DNA of 52,986 nt from an uncultured Bacteroidales bacterium (GCA_903913285.1 CAIWKO010000027.1:1-52986); one strand, 5' to 3'. Shown: positions 37,541 through 46,137, numbered from the stretch's first letter. Translations and numbers: made by a program. Notes: generated by a model from the letters alone, not told the origin.

Positions 37541-38407
37541 ATGATCAAACGATTTGGAATTCTATTACTATTATTCAAATTTACACTTCTATCATACAGT
37601 CAGGAAGAAAACTCACTTTTATGGGAGATTTCAGGTAATGGTCTATCACAGAATTCTTATGTTTTTGGTACGATGCATTTGATAAAGAAAAAAGATTTTT
37701 TCATTACAGATATTGTAAAAGAAAAGCTAAAACACAGTCAGAGTTTTATCACTGAAATAGACATGGATATACCTTTTTCAAAACAATTGGAAATAGCTAA
37801 AAGAATGTATTTGCCAGAAGGTAAAACTCTAAAAGACTATTTGAGTGAAGAAGACTTTTCTTTATTTAAAACCATAGTGATCGATTCTTTGAATTTAAAA
37901 GAGTCAAAGTTTGAAAAATACACTAAACTAAAACCGTTCTTTCTAAGCGCTTTATTAACAAAACAAACCGCCGGAAGAATAAAAGCCTACGAGAAAGAAT
38001 TATATAAAATAGCTAAAAACAAAGGCATACAATCTGACGGACTTGAATCCTTTGATTTTCAGTTTTCATTAGTAGATGCAACCCCTATTGAGGAACAGGC
38101 TCGTTCATTACTAAATGAAATAAAAAACTTCAGACAATCCGAACAACTGTTGAATGAAATGGTGGAGTATTACAAACAACAGGATCTATCGAAAATCTAT
38201 AGTTTAATAGTTACCGGATCCGATTCGAACAGCGAGTTCAATGAAAATTATATTTTCAACCGTAATAAAAAATGGATACCTTTGATTGAAGAAAAGATAA
38301 AATCAAAAAGTTGTTTTATTGCTGTTGGAGCTGCACATCTGCCCGGCGAAAACGGAATACTAAATTTGTTAAAAAAGCAAGGTTATACAGTCTTGCCGAT
38401 CAAATAA
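37541..38407 (+). CDS. TraB/GumN-family exported protein
   Basis: A 288-aa protein with signal peptide (FGILLLLFKFTLLSYSQ). The family signature SYVFGTMHLIKK sits just after it and FITEIDMD follows; near the C-terminus FIAVGAAHLPGENGILNLL provides the second conserved motif. TraB/GumN proteins include the metalloprotease-like Tiki fold, so a peptidase role in the envelope is possible, but the activity of bacterial members is poorly known. The stop is 10 bases from the CDF gene start, so the two are likely co-transcribed. Confidence 0.88.
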   Translation: MIKRFGILLLLFKFTLLSYSQEENSLLWEISGNGLSQNSYVFGTMHLIKKKDFFITDIVKEKLKHSQSFITEIDMDIPFSKQLEIAKRMYLPEGKTLKDYLSEEDFSLFKTIVIDSLNLKESKFEKYTKLKPFFLSALLTKQTAGRIKAYEKELYKIAKNKGIQSDGLESFDFQFSLVDATPIEEQARSLLNEIKNFRQSEQLLNEMVEYYKQQDLSKIYSLIVTGSDSNSEFNENYIFNRNKKWIPLIEEKIKSKSCFIAVGAAHLPGENGILNLLKKQGYTVLPIK

Positions 38408-38417
38408 ATCTTTTGTA

Positions 38418-39308
38418 ATGATTACAGCAATATCGCAACATAAAAAAATCAAGACAGCACGCCTTTCGATATTTTCGAATACTTTTTTAATTATTATTAA
38501 ACTAGCAGCAGGTCTTATTGGTGGATCTGTAAGTATTATCTCTGAAGCCATTCATTCTTCGATGGATCTGATGGCAGCTATTATTGCATTTTTTTCTGTT
38601 AAAATATCCGGATTACCTCCCGACAAAGAACATCCATATGGGCATGGAAAATTTGAAAACGTTTCGGGAATTATTGAAGCATTGTTGATTTTTGTTGCTG
38701 CCGGATGGATAATTTACGAAGCTATTACTAAAATAATTGCTCCTAAACCTATTGATTCACTCGGTATTGGTTCGTTAGTGATGTTTGTATCTGCAACAAT
38801 CAATTTTTTTATTTCACGCAGATTATATAAGGTAGCAAAACAAACAGATTCTATAGCTCTTGAAGCCGATGCACTGCATTTGAAAACTGATGTTTATACT
38901 TCGCTGGGAGTAAGCATTGGATTAGCTTTAATTTGGATTACCAATCTTACATTCCTCGACCCCATTATTGCTATTTTAGTTGCATTACTTATATTAAAAG
39001 AATCATTTGCCCTTTTGAAAAAAGCATACTCACCCCTTTTAGACACCCAACTGCCAGAAGATGAAATTGCAATAATTGAGAATACAATTCACCATCACTT
39101 ATCACCCGAAATGTCATATCACATGTTGCGCACACGCAAGTCGGGACATACGCGATATGTTGATCTCCATCTTGAAGTGCCCGGTAATCTCAGTGTGATA
39201 GATTCTCATAATATTTGTGACAGTATTGAAGAAGATATAAAGAACAAACTGAACCATATAGAAGTGTATATTCATATTGAACCACTAGAACAAGGAGAAA
39301 AGATTTAA
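38418..39308 (+). CDS. Cation diffusion facilitator (zinc/iron/manganese exporter)
   Basis: A 296-aa inner-membrane antiporter with six helices and a cytoplasmic C-terminal domain. The transport metal site has HSSMD in helix 2 and HLKTD in helix 5, that is two HxxxD pairs, which resembles Zn-transporting members more than the DD-type FieF. The conserved loop HPYGHGKFEN is present, and the C-terminal domain carries YHMLRTRKSGHTRYVDLHLE. Metal specificity cannot be settled from motifs alone. Probable operon with the TraB/GumN gene. Confidence 0.9.
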   Translation: MITAISQHKKIKTARLSIFSNTFLIIIKLAAGLIGGSVSIISEAIHSSMDLMAAIIAFFSVKISGLPPDKEHPYGHGKFENVSGIIEALLIFVAAGWIIYEAITKIIAPKPIDSLGIGSLVMFVSATINFFISRRLYKVAKQTDSIALEADALHLKTDVYTSLGVSIGLALIWITNLTFLDPIIAILVALLILKESFALLKKAYSPLLDTQLPEDEIAIIENTIHHHLSPEMSYHMLRTRKSGHTRYVDLHLEVPGNLSVIDSHNICDSIEEDIKNKLNHIEVYIHIEPLEQGEKI

Positions 39309-39342
39309 GGACAATATTTACTAACAAATGTTATAACTACTT

Positions 39343-39374
39343 AAAAATTTATGATTTATAAATCATAAATTTTT
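39343..39374. promoter_or_regulatory. 32-bp perfect palindrome after the CDF gene
   Basis: The stretch is its own exact reverse complement, centred on TTTATAAA, with arms containing ATTTATGAT and ATCATAAAT. It starts 34 bases after the CDF stop and lies 15 bases upstream of a second palindrome. It could be an operator with ATGAT/ATCAT half-sites six bases apart, or an AT-rich transcription end. Confidence 0.6.
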
Positions 39375-39388
39375 CCTAAATTTTTATT

Positions 39389-39423
39389 AAAATGATGTAC
39401 ATCATTTTTTTTATCTATATTTG
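39389..39423 (+). promoter_or_regulatory. 20-bp palindromic operator candidate over a promoter
   Basis: AAAATGATGTACATCATTTT (39389-39408) is a perfect 20-bp palindrome with TGAT-N4-ATCA core, the layout of CRP/FNR-family sites. TATATTTG (39416-39423), a -7 box, follows 7 bases later. The palindrome covers the -33 position, where no TTTG is seen. This suggests a promoter controlled by a dimeric regulator and serving the T9SS gene at 39452. Confidence 0.55.
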
Positions 39424-39451
39424 ATTCCAAATTCATAAAAAATCAATAAAA

Positions 39452-40549
39452 ATGAAAAAACTTTTAGTTCTTATTTTTGTTTTAATCGGAGCATCGTCAT
39501 ATGCTCAAATTTCTTTAACATTAAGTGATATAGGCGCTCCGACCCGCACTTATAATGAACGAGTCGATACTGCAGCTGATGTTTCAATCGTACCTGGTGC
39601 TCCTGGAACCAACCTAACATGGAATTTTGCTGCTCTACATTCAACTTTGGACACAAGTTCTGTTGATTTTATCAACACTAGTTTAGCTCCGTTACATTCA
39701 TTATTTCCAACATCCAACTTTGCTGCACGTTTTGATAGTGTATTAAATTATTATTACTTTAATCGTTCAGCAACAGCTCTTACAATGCAAGGTGGAGTTA
39801 GCGATTATATGAGAAGCGGCGATTCAATCAAGATCGTTCTTAGTATACCTGACACGATCGTAAAATTACCAGCTCATTATGGAGACAGTTTTACATGTTT
39901 TAGCTTTGGAGATAGCAAATCGGGATCTCATATCACACACGATACAACAATAGCAGGTTTTCCTGTGACAATTAATATTGACTCTGTAAGAGTAAAACAC
40001 ATGCAAATTAAAACTTCTACTATGGATGCCTGGGGAAATGTAACAACACCTACACGCACTTTTCCTGCTTTACGCCAGAAAGAAATTGCCATGTCTATCG
40101 ACTCGTTATGGGGATATGCCGTTATTGCTGCATTTCCTACCTATAATGGCTGGCATTTTATATCGGTACGAAATGATACAACCGACACCTATAACTGGTG
40201 GATGAATCAATTGGGAATTACAGCCATTAAAATGACCATGGTGAAACAAACGGCAGCAATACAACGCATCGATTGGGTTTATGATGTTTATGCCGGTGTG
40301 GACGAAACGAATGTGCCAAGCATTGGTGTTTATCCCAATCCTGCTGATAATTTTATAAAGATCAGCAATACGAAACAATATAACGAAATGGTTATCTATG
40401 ATGTTTTAGGCAACGAACTAAAGCGTTTGAATATTGAAAACCATAACGATGTTTCTGTTCCGGTAAGCAATTTGGCTAACGGAATGTATTTTTATAATCT
40501 GAACGGAAAAGCAGATAAAGCAAGTGGAAAATTTGTTGTGAAACATTAA
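39452..40549 (+). CDS. T9SS-secreted protein of unknown function
   Basis: A 365-aa secreted protein with signal peptide (LLVLIFVLIGASSYAQ) and a type A sorting domain at the C-terminus (SIGVYPNPADNFIKISN, then LANGMYFYNLN and FVVKH). The central 270 residues, including APGTNLTWNFAALHSTLDTS and AFPTYNGWHFISVRND, look beta-rich. I recognise no catalytic motif. Similar 300-400-residue cargo proteins of unknown role are frequent in T9SS-bearing Bacteroidota. It stands alone between a likely regulated promoter and a strong terminator. Confidence 0.85.
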   Translation: MKKLLVLIFVLIGASSYAQISLTLSDIGAPTRTYNERVDTAADVSIVPGAPGTNLTWNFAALHSTLDTSSVDFINTSLAPLHSLFPTSNFAARFDSVLNYYYFNRSATALTMQGGVSDYMRSGDSIKIVLSIPDTIVKLPAHYGDSFTCFSFGDSKSGSHITHDTTIAGFPVTINIDSVRVKHMQIKTSTMDAWGNVTTPTRTFPALRQKEIAMSIDSLWGYAVIAAFPTYNGWHFISVRNDTTDTYNWWMNQLGITAIKMTMVKQTAAIQRIDWVYDVYAGVDETNVPSIGVYPNPADNFIKISNTKQYNEMVIYDVLGNELKRLNIENHNDVSVPVSNLANGMYFYNLNGKADKASGKFVVKH

Positions 40550-40567
40550 ACAATAATTCATTATTTA

Positions 40568-40606
40568 AAGAAGCCTCATTTTGACAAGAAATGAGGCTTC
40601 TTTGTT
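40568..40606 (+). terminator. Intrinsic terminator after the T9SS gene
   Basis: GAAGCCTCATTTT and its partner AAATGAGGCTTC, separated by a short GACAAG-type loop, form a long stem followed by TTTG and TTTTT. It lies about 20 bases after the stop at 40549. Confidence 0.88.
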
Positions 40607-40620
40607 TTTATACTTTTAAG

Positions 40621-40732
40621 GAAGCCGACCTTAATACAAAGGAAGCCGACCTTAATACAAAGGAAGCCGACCTTATTACAAAGGAAGCCGACCTTAATAC
40701 AAAGGAAGTCGACCTTAATTGAAAGGAAAAAT
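40621..40732. repeat. 21-bp tandem array C (5 units plus a partial)
   Basis: GAAGCCGACC begins units at 40621, 40642, 40663 and 40684; GAAGTCGACC follows at 40705 and a degenerate partial at 40726, all 21 bases apart. The unit core is GAAGCCGACCTTAATACAAA. Copies are nearly identical, so this array is young. It lies between convergent genes, just after the terminator. Confidence 0.93.
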
Positions 40733-40805
40733 TGCTATCAGAAAGGTATTATTAAGCAATAAAAAGCAGACTTGTAATCACTAAGAAAATAATGATTTTA
40801 ACGAA

Positions 40806-41750
40806 TTATTTTTTCTTACTCAAATTTAAGTCACGGGTAAGGCTAAATGCAAAAGAATATTTAGGTGAAAGCTGACGACCGTTGTAGTTTTTGTTTATCG
40901 GATAATCGAATAATCCGGCAATATGCCATTGATGAAATAAAGAGTAACTTATCTGCGCAGAAAGTATCATCACCTCTCCTCCGGTGTTTTCTTCATGCTC
41001 ATTTTTTGTATAATCTTTAAACCGAAATTCGTTTCGAACCTGCAAAACTGCAAAAAGGTTCTTCACTACTTTCTTACTAACAAAAATAGAATTAGTGATG
41101 TTGCTGCCATATTGATAATTGTCGGCATTGGCAAAATTATAATCGTATTTATTGACCGACATCAACCGCAATGTTATCTTCGGAAAATCTTTACTGAAGA
41201 TAAGTTGCCCTGTTAAACCAAAAGCATTTGATGAAGGTTGCAAGTCGATAGCCAAACGGGTACCATCAATATATAGTGGCTTGACTGAAAATGGAAACTT
41301 GACTCCTAAACCTACCGTGAGTTCCATTTGTTTTTGAGGTTTGATGTAGGCTCCGTATTTGCAGGTTAAACTTCCATTGGATAAACCGAACCCGCGAATG
41401 CGATAATCTTCGCCCGAAATATTGTAAACCTGAGTTTTGTTGATAAAATATCCAATATCAGCGTCCAATGTCAGACGTTTAGTTATTCCATAAGAAACAG
41501 TAATGCCTGCAAAATTATAGAATGATCTTTTAAGTGCAGTAGGAACTCCACTCACTTTGTTGCCCTCGAAATAAGTATCCAAATAATTATAACGATAGAA
41601 GGCGATAAAACGTAAATGATTTTTTGCCAGAACTCCAACATAGGTAGAGGCCCCAGCTGGACTCCCCATGGAACAACATTGTGAATAAGCCTGATTTGTA
41701 ATAAAAAATAAAAATAGTAAAACAGTAATTAAAGTTTTTTTGAAATACAT
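40806..41750 (-). CDS. Outer-membrane barrel-like protein with Cys-Cys mature N-terminus
   Basis: A 314-aa protein with signal peptide ending NQAYSQ. The mature N-terminus CCSMGSPAGASTYVGVLAKN has two adjacent cysteines. The rest alternates in barrel fashion (LRFIAFYRYNYLDTYFEG, TVGLGVKFPFSVKPLYI, FAVLQVRNEFRFKDY) and ends SFAFSLTRDLNLSKKK. The preceding lipoprotein gene ends 2 bases before its start, so they form an operon. The Cys pair could bind a metal or form a disulfide; neither can be told from sequence. Function unknown. Confidence 0.75.
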   Translation of the reverse strand: MYFKKTLITVLLFLFFITNQAYSQCCSMGSPAGASTYVGVLAKNHLRFIAFYRYNYLDTYFEGNKVSGVPTALKRSFYNFAGITVSYGITKRLTLDADIGYFINKTQVYNISGEDYRIRGFGLSNGSLTCKYGAYIKPQKQMELTVGLGVKFPFSVKPLYIDGTRLAIDLQPSSNAFGLTGQLIFSKDFPKITLRLMSVNKYDYNFANADNYQYGSNITNSIFVSKKVVKNLFAVLQVRNEFRFKDYTKNEHEENTGGEVMILSAQISYSLFHQWHIAGLFDYPINKNYNGRQLSPKYSFAFSLTRDLNLSKKK

Positions 41751-41752
41751 AG

Positions 41753-42109
41753 TTAAATTGTAGAGTGTATGTAGACAGATTTCGTTCCTGAGTTATTATA
41801 TTTATCGGCCACTGTGCAGTTTACTTTGAAATGCGAGCTATGGCATATACTCCATTGCACATCGCTACCACTTCCAATAATGGTTCCATAATTATTCCCA
41901 TCCATATCGGCAGATGTCCAGGAATAAGTCAGGTCATCGCCACTCGCGACAGCCACTATATGCAATGAAGCATTAACTACCACTATTGTATCTGAAGCAG
42001 TTAAACTTGAAAAAACAAATGGAGTCGTTTGGGTATTGGTATCTTTCTTTTTGCAAGAATAACACAAAATAAAAGTGGATGCAACTAGAAGTAAAAGGAG
42101 TTTTTTCAT
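41753..42109 (-). CDS. Small lipoprotein with PKD-like fold
   Basis: A 118-aa protein with a lipoprotein signal peptide (LLLLVASTFILCYSC, lipid on Cys19, followed by KKKD). The mature part resembles one PKD/Ig-like domain: SDTIVVVNASLHIVAVAS, LTYSWTSADMDGNNYGTIIG, then VNCTVADKYNNSGTKSVYI. It is first in a two-gene unit with the barrel-like protein, which suggests the two act together at the outer membrane. Function unknown. Confidence 0.75.
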   Translation of the reverse strand: MKKLLLLLVASTFILCYSCKKKDTNTQTTPFVFSSLTASDTIVVVNASLHIVAVASGDDLTYSWTSADMDGNNYGTIIGSGSDVQWSICHSSHFKVNCTVADKYNNSGTKSVYIHSTI

Positions 42110-42368
42110 AAAGAATAATTTAGGTATTGCGGTATAAAATTAAGCAAAGTTTGATTAATCTTTTAAAAATAAGACAAGTTCTTTAACTGATATTAATCAA
42201 TTCCTAAAAAAAACTGCATCAGTAATGGAAATACGAATTAAGATCCAGACATTTATCACAAATTGCGAATAGTCCGAATTTGATTAATTGAAATAAATTA
42301 TATTTTCAAAGCTTGATTAGCATAAAATATTAGCCGTAATAAATGCTTAAACACAGATATAAATGGGC

Positions 42369-42640
42369 GCGCAGACCATTGACGGTGACGCGAAGACCAT
42401 TGACAGTAACGCGAAGATGTTTGCGACTGACGCTTTGTCAGGTGCGTCTGCCACTATGTCAGGTGAGAGTGGCGTATAGTCATATTTCAAGTGACGCTTT
42501 TATGAGTGAGGGTGACGCGAAGACCATTGACGGTGACGCGAAGATGTTTGCGACTGACGCTTTGTCAGGTGAGACTGACACAATGTCAGTTGAGAGTGAC
42601 GCTTTGATGTGTGAGAGTGACGCTTTTTTTTTTGCAAGTG
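42369..42640. repeat. 21-bp tandem array D (about 13 units, one 1-base slip)
   Basis: GACGC-type words recur at 21-base steps from 42388 to 42451, then at 42494, 42515, 42536, 42557, 42578, 42599 and 42620. The two halves are out of phase by one base, so a single-base insertion lies near 42472-42494. Unit types alternate between GACGCGAAGACCATTGACGG and GACGCTTTGTCAGGTGAGA, giving a higher-order pattern. It lies between the divergent lipoprotein and barrel genes. The 250 bases before it (42110-42360) are AT-rich with nothing identifiable. Confidence 0.9.
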
Positions 42641-42769
42641 AATTGCGAAAAAAATTGACAAGAGAATTAATGTTTTTGTATGTCGTTTAATTATCTGATG
42701 CTTGATCTATAAATGCAGTTGTTTGAATTTGCAGGGTGGTGCCTACGAAAATTGATTGGTTTCGTTAAT

Positions 42770-43310
42770 TTTTTCTATTATAATTTAACTCCCACGGTGT
42801 TTTTCTCAGGCTTGTTAATAACTACATCAGATAGTTAATGCCCTACGGGCAAACCGTAATTCTAGGCATATTATTCTATTGGTATTTAAGCCCTACGGGC
42901 TATTTGCCAAAACACTAATAGTAAAAACATCATGAGATTAGATTATTGATTTATAAGTCCTTCGGGCTATCAAAATAATCGTTCAAATGGCGTATTATTG
43001 GTTTTGGTATTTCTTTCTACCATAATTTCACTCCCACGGTGTTTTTATCAGGATTGTTAAATGACCAAATTATGATAGTTAATGCCCTACGGGCAAACCA
43101 TAATTTGGGGTATATTATTATATTGACATTAAAGACCTTCGGGCTATAAGAGATTGTTAATGCCCTACGGGCAAAGCATAATTCGGGCATATTATTCTAT
43201 TATTATTTAAGCCCTACGGGCTATTAGCTAAAACCCTGATAGTAAAAACATCATTAGATTAGATTAGATTATTATATTGATTTATAAGCGATGCGGACTA
43301 TTAATGCTAT
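42770..43310. repeat. Cluster of CCCTACGGGC palindromes in two degenerate 230-300-bp copies
   Basis: Seven short hairpins are present: TGCCCTACGGGCA at 42839, 43083 and 43161; AGCCCTACGGGCT at 42889 and 43210; AGTCCTTCGGGCT near 42956; and AGACCTTCGGGCT near 43133. Shared flanks such as CTCCCACGGTGTTTTT, GATAGTTAATG, CATATTATTCTATT and AGTAAAAACATCAT show two related copies, starting at about 42770 and about 43000. This looks like a REP/BIME-type extragenic palindromic cluster. The last 100 bases before 43413 show nothing further. Confidence 0.82.
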
Positions 43311-43412
43311 TTTTTATGCGCATGATCCGATAAAATTATTCTCAAATATATTCTGTATCCGCTTAAATTGATTTATTTTTGAGTTCAATTACTTTTTAAA
43401 TTATGCTTTGGC

Positions 43413-44204
43413 ATGAATAGGTTTATTGTTACTCTTCTATTTTTTATTAGTTCGGTGATTGTTGAAGCACAAACGGCCGACATACCATATTTAACAGCCG
43501 ATCGTCCGGGTATGGCAACAACAGCCGATATTGTTCTTCCTTTAAAATTTCAGATCGAGACAGGATGCTCTTTTGAAAAGATGAGCAGCGGTAATACCTA
43601 TCAGGAGAATATTCTTTACAATACCTCCTTGTTACGGTTCGGAATAAATGAGAATGCCGAAATCAGATTACAGACCGATTTTGCGCAGGTAAAAACGGAA
43701 AGTTCAAGCCTCATTGGATTTAATCCGCTGACAATAGGAACAAAATTAAAATTAACGGAAGGAAACAGCTGGTTGCCCAAAACATCTTTATTGCTTAATC
43801 TTACTTTGCCATGGGTTGGCAAAAAGGATTTCAGACCGGATAAACTTTCGCCCTCGTTTTACCTGCTGATGCAAAATAATATTACCGACAAACTGAATAT
43901 TTGCTATAATGTGGGAGTGCAAGATGATGCCGAAAATTCTACTCCGCAGGAATTTGTTGCACTGTGTTTCGGATATAGTTTTACTGACAGGTTGAGTGCA
44001 TTTATTGAAAGCTATAATTGGTTTGAAGCCAACACTCCTCCTGCCAACTCTTTCGACCTGGGATGTGCTTGTCTTATAGGGAAAAACATCCAAATTGATG
44101 TGTCGGGAAATATGAATGTACAGGGTTTTAGAAATTACTTTATGGTTAATTGCGGCCTTGCCTGGAGAATTATGAAAAGAACCCGAAACATAAATCTTAA
44201 ATAA
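43413..44204 (+). CDS. Outer-membrane channel-like barrel protein
   Basis: A 263-aa protein with signal peptide (IVTLLFFISSVIVEAQ). The start of the mature part, TADRPGMATTADIVLPLKFQ, and strands such as LRFGINENAEIRLQTDF and IGTKLKLTEGNSWLPKTSLL follow the pattern of MetA-pathway 'transporter' barrels (Phenol_MetA_deg-like), with the final strand MVNCGLAWRIM. The substrate is unknown. It is preceded by the palindrome cluster and followed by the convergent Rrf2 gene. Confidence 0.8.
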   Translation: MNRFIVTLLFFISSVIVEAQTADIPYLTADRPGMATTADIVLPLKFQIETGCSFEKMSSGNTYQENILYNTSLLRFGINENAEIRLQTDFAQVKTESSSLIGFNPLTIGTKLKLTEGNSWLPKTSLLLNLTLPWVGKKDFRPDKLSPSFYLLMQNNITDKLNICYNVGVQDDAENSTPQEFVALCFGYSFTDRLSAFIESYNWFEANTPPANSFDLGCACLIGKNIQIDVSGNMNVQGFRNYFMVNCGLAWRIMKRTRNINLK

Positions 44205-44247
44205 TACCAAAAGAAATTCAAAAAGGCAATTAATAAAAAGAGAGAAC

Positions 44248-44655
44248 CTATAACAGGTCTTTTAAGGAAGTGTTTTTAAGAACATTTCTGTTATGTTCCC
44301 TAAGTTCGCTGTATACTTTACGCACTTTACACAAATCTTCGTCTTTGCAAAATTCGCAGGATTGATATGATTTTTCGGATACACACGGAACCCATGATAA
44401 TGTTCCTTCCGAAAAATCAATAATATCGAAAAGAGATATCTGAGAGGGTTCTTTAATAAGAAAATATCCTCCGCCTTTTCCCGGTTTGCTTCCTAAAAAA
44501 CCAATGCCTTTCATATCAGCGAGCAATACCTCAAGAAAACGTTGCGGAATTTTTTCGTTTGCAGCAATAACTGAAGATTGTATGGGTCCTTTACCGTATT
44601 CACCGGCTAGATATATCAGAGCAAGAACTGCGTATCGGGTTTTATTGGCAAGCAT
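44248..44655 (-). CDS. Rrf2-family transcription regulator with a cysteine cluster
   Basis: A 135-aa DNA-binding protein, starting at MLANKTRYAVLALIYLAGEY (44655); the frame extends 24 codons upstream, but those residues are not family-like. The winged helix has IPQRFLEVLLADMKGIGFL and GSKPGKGGGYFL, as in Rrf2 proteins. Four cysteines near the C-terminus (WVPC, SCEFC and DLC) could bind a 2Fe-2S cluster, although spacing differs from IscR. It is divergent from the methionine gamma-lyase-type gene, its most likely target, like CymR in sulfur control. A TAATTTTG -7 box lies at 44670-44677 on the minus strand. Confidence 0.9.
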   Translation of the reverse strand: MLANKTRYAVLALIYLAGEYGKGPIQSSVIAANEKIPQRFLEVLLADMKGIGFLGSKPGKGGGYFLIKEPSQISLFDIIDFSEGTLSWVPCVSEKSYQSCEFCKDEDLCKVRKVYSELREHNRNVLKNTSLKDLL

Positions 44656-44824
44656 AATTTCTATTTTGGCAAAATTACCTGATTTTTTTCGGAAAACTAG
44701 CATAAAGCATAGAAAAACTACCGGCAATTCAGTTAACGAAGAAAACTATTCTTTTAAAAAAGTCTTATTGTCATTATTTTTGAAATAAACATTAAAAAAT
44801 TTCTTAATGCTTTATAAAAAACTT

Positions 44825-44832
44825 TATATTTG
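44825..44832 (+). promoter_or_regulatory. -7 element TATATTTG upstream of the Cys/Met-metabolism enzyme
   Basis: TATATTTG lies 77 bases before the chosen start at 44902. No correctly spaced -33 box is clear, which fits a promoter needing or controlled by a regulator such as the divergent Rrf2 protein. Confidence 0.4.
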
Positions 44833-44901
44833 TTCATCTAATTGATGAGTTTTATGAGTTATTAATAATGATATTTATAATTTAAACCAATGGAGGTAAT
44901 T

Positions 44902-46137
44902 ATGGCAAAAAAAAGTTTTAACACTAAAGCAATTCATGATGGAAAACTCAATTGTAATCAGGAATCAATGTCAGTTCCAATCTTTCAAACGGTAGCCTAT
45001 AAATATTCTGATGCAAAGGAAGCAGCAGAAATATTTGCTGCTAAAAAACAAGGTTATACCTACGGTCGTTGGGATAATCCAACTGTAAATGTATTTGAAC
45101 AACGTATGGCCTCACTGGAAAATACAGAAGCAGCAGTTGCAACTTCATCGGGAATGTCGGCTATTTTTCTTTTATGTCATCAAATGCTAACACATGGTGA
45201 TGAAATAGTTTCTTCGAACCGGGTTTATGGTGGCACCTTTTCATTATTTGAAGTAGGTTTAAAAAAAATGGGGATAAAAGTCAACTGGATCACTTCACCA
45301 GAAAAAATAAAGACATGGGAAGCTGCAATAACTAAAAAAACTAAATTCTTGTTTGTAGAAAGCCCATCAAATCCTTCATTATTTATTGCCGATATACCTG
45401 CACTCGCCGAACTTGCCAAAGCTTATAAAATTCCATTAGTTGTTGATAACACCATAGCTACACCAGCATTGCAACAACCCACAGAACTTGGTGCAGACAT
45501 AGTGGTTCACTCTACAACAAAATACATTTGCGGAAATGCTTCAAGCCTTGGTGGTATAATATGCGGGTCAAATTCTGTTATTGAAGAAGGTATCCGAATG
45601 GGCCCGTTACGTTATCTCGGCCCTTCTATGGCTCCTTTTAATGCATGGTTAAACCTAAACGGACTGGAAACACTTGCTATACGCATGGAACGACATTGCA
45701 GTAATGCACTTGCTGTGGCACAGTATCTGGAAAAACATCCAAAAGTACTATCTGTGAACTATCCCGGGCTCAGTACGAATCCTTACCATAAAATGTTGAA
45801 AGTAAACAAAATTAAAGGCGCCAGCTCATTAATGTCGTTTGTGATAAAAGGAAGTTACGACGATGCCGTTAATTTTATCGATTCGCTTGAAACAATTATT
45901 CACGCAACGCATTTAGGGACCTGCAAGACCATTGTTACTCATCCTGCTTCCACTACCCATTCGTCGCTGGGTGAAAAAGAATTATTAAAAGCAGGTATTC
46001 CTCCATCTCTTGTACGGTTTTCAATCGGGTTGGAAGATGAAAAAGATATTATTGCTGATATTGAAAATGCTCTTTCGAAATCGGGAAAAAACAATAAATC
46101 GAAAAAAACAGACAACTATTTTCCTTCAGCTATTTGA
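44902..46137 (+). CDS. Methionine gamma-lyase / O-acetylhomoserine sulfhydrylase-type PLP enzyme
   Basis: A 411-aa Cys/Met-metabolism PLP enzyme. GGAGG directly precedes the ATG at 44902 (MAKKSFNTKAIHDG), so I reject the ATG four codons earlier. Motifs include YTYGRWDNPTVNVFEQRMAS, SSGMSAIF, the aspartate in PLVVDNTIATP and the PLP lysine in VHSTTKYICGNASSLGGII. The C-terminal THPASTTHSSL is shared by gamma-lyases and sulfhydrylases, so the precise reaction (methionine cleavage, homocysteine synthesis or cystathionine cleavage) is unresolved. The tail ends in a Lys-rich stretch. Confidence 0.88.
   Translation: MAKKSFNTKAIHDGKLNCNQESMSVPIFQTVAYKYSDAKEAAEIFAAKKQGYTYGRWDNPTVNVFEQRMASLENTEAAVATSSGMSAIFLLCHQMLTHGDEIVSSNRVYGGTFSLFEVGLKKMGIKVNWITSPEKIKTWEAAITKKTKFLFVESPSNPSLFIADIPALAELAKAYKIPLVVDNTIATPALQQPTELGADIVVHSTTKYICGNASSLGGIICGSNSVIEEGIRMGPLRYLGPSMAPFNAWLNLNGLETLAIRMERHCSNALAVAQYLEKHPKVLSVNYPGLSTNPYHKMLKVNKIKGASSLMSFVIKGSYDDAVNFIDSLETIIHATHLGTCKTIVTHPASTTHSSLGEKELLKAGIPPSLVRFSIGLEDEKDIIADIENALSKSGKNNKSKKTDNYFPSAI

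Noticed and set aside
39343-39374. Standard intrinsic terminator for the CDF gene
   Set aside because: The palindrome has almost no GC in its stem and no loop, so it would make a weak terminator; a protein-binding site is at least as likely.
42343-42690. 115-codon plus-strand frame through array D
   Set aside because: The one-base slip in the array changes the repeat frame halfway, so the two halves encode unrelated peptides, which is not expected of a selected protein.
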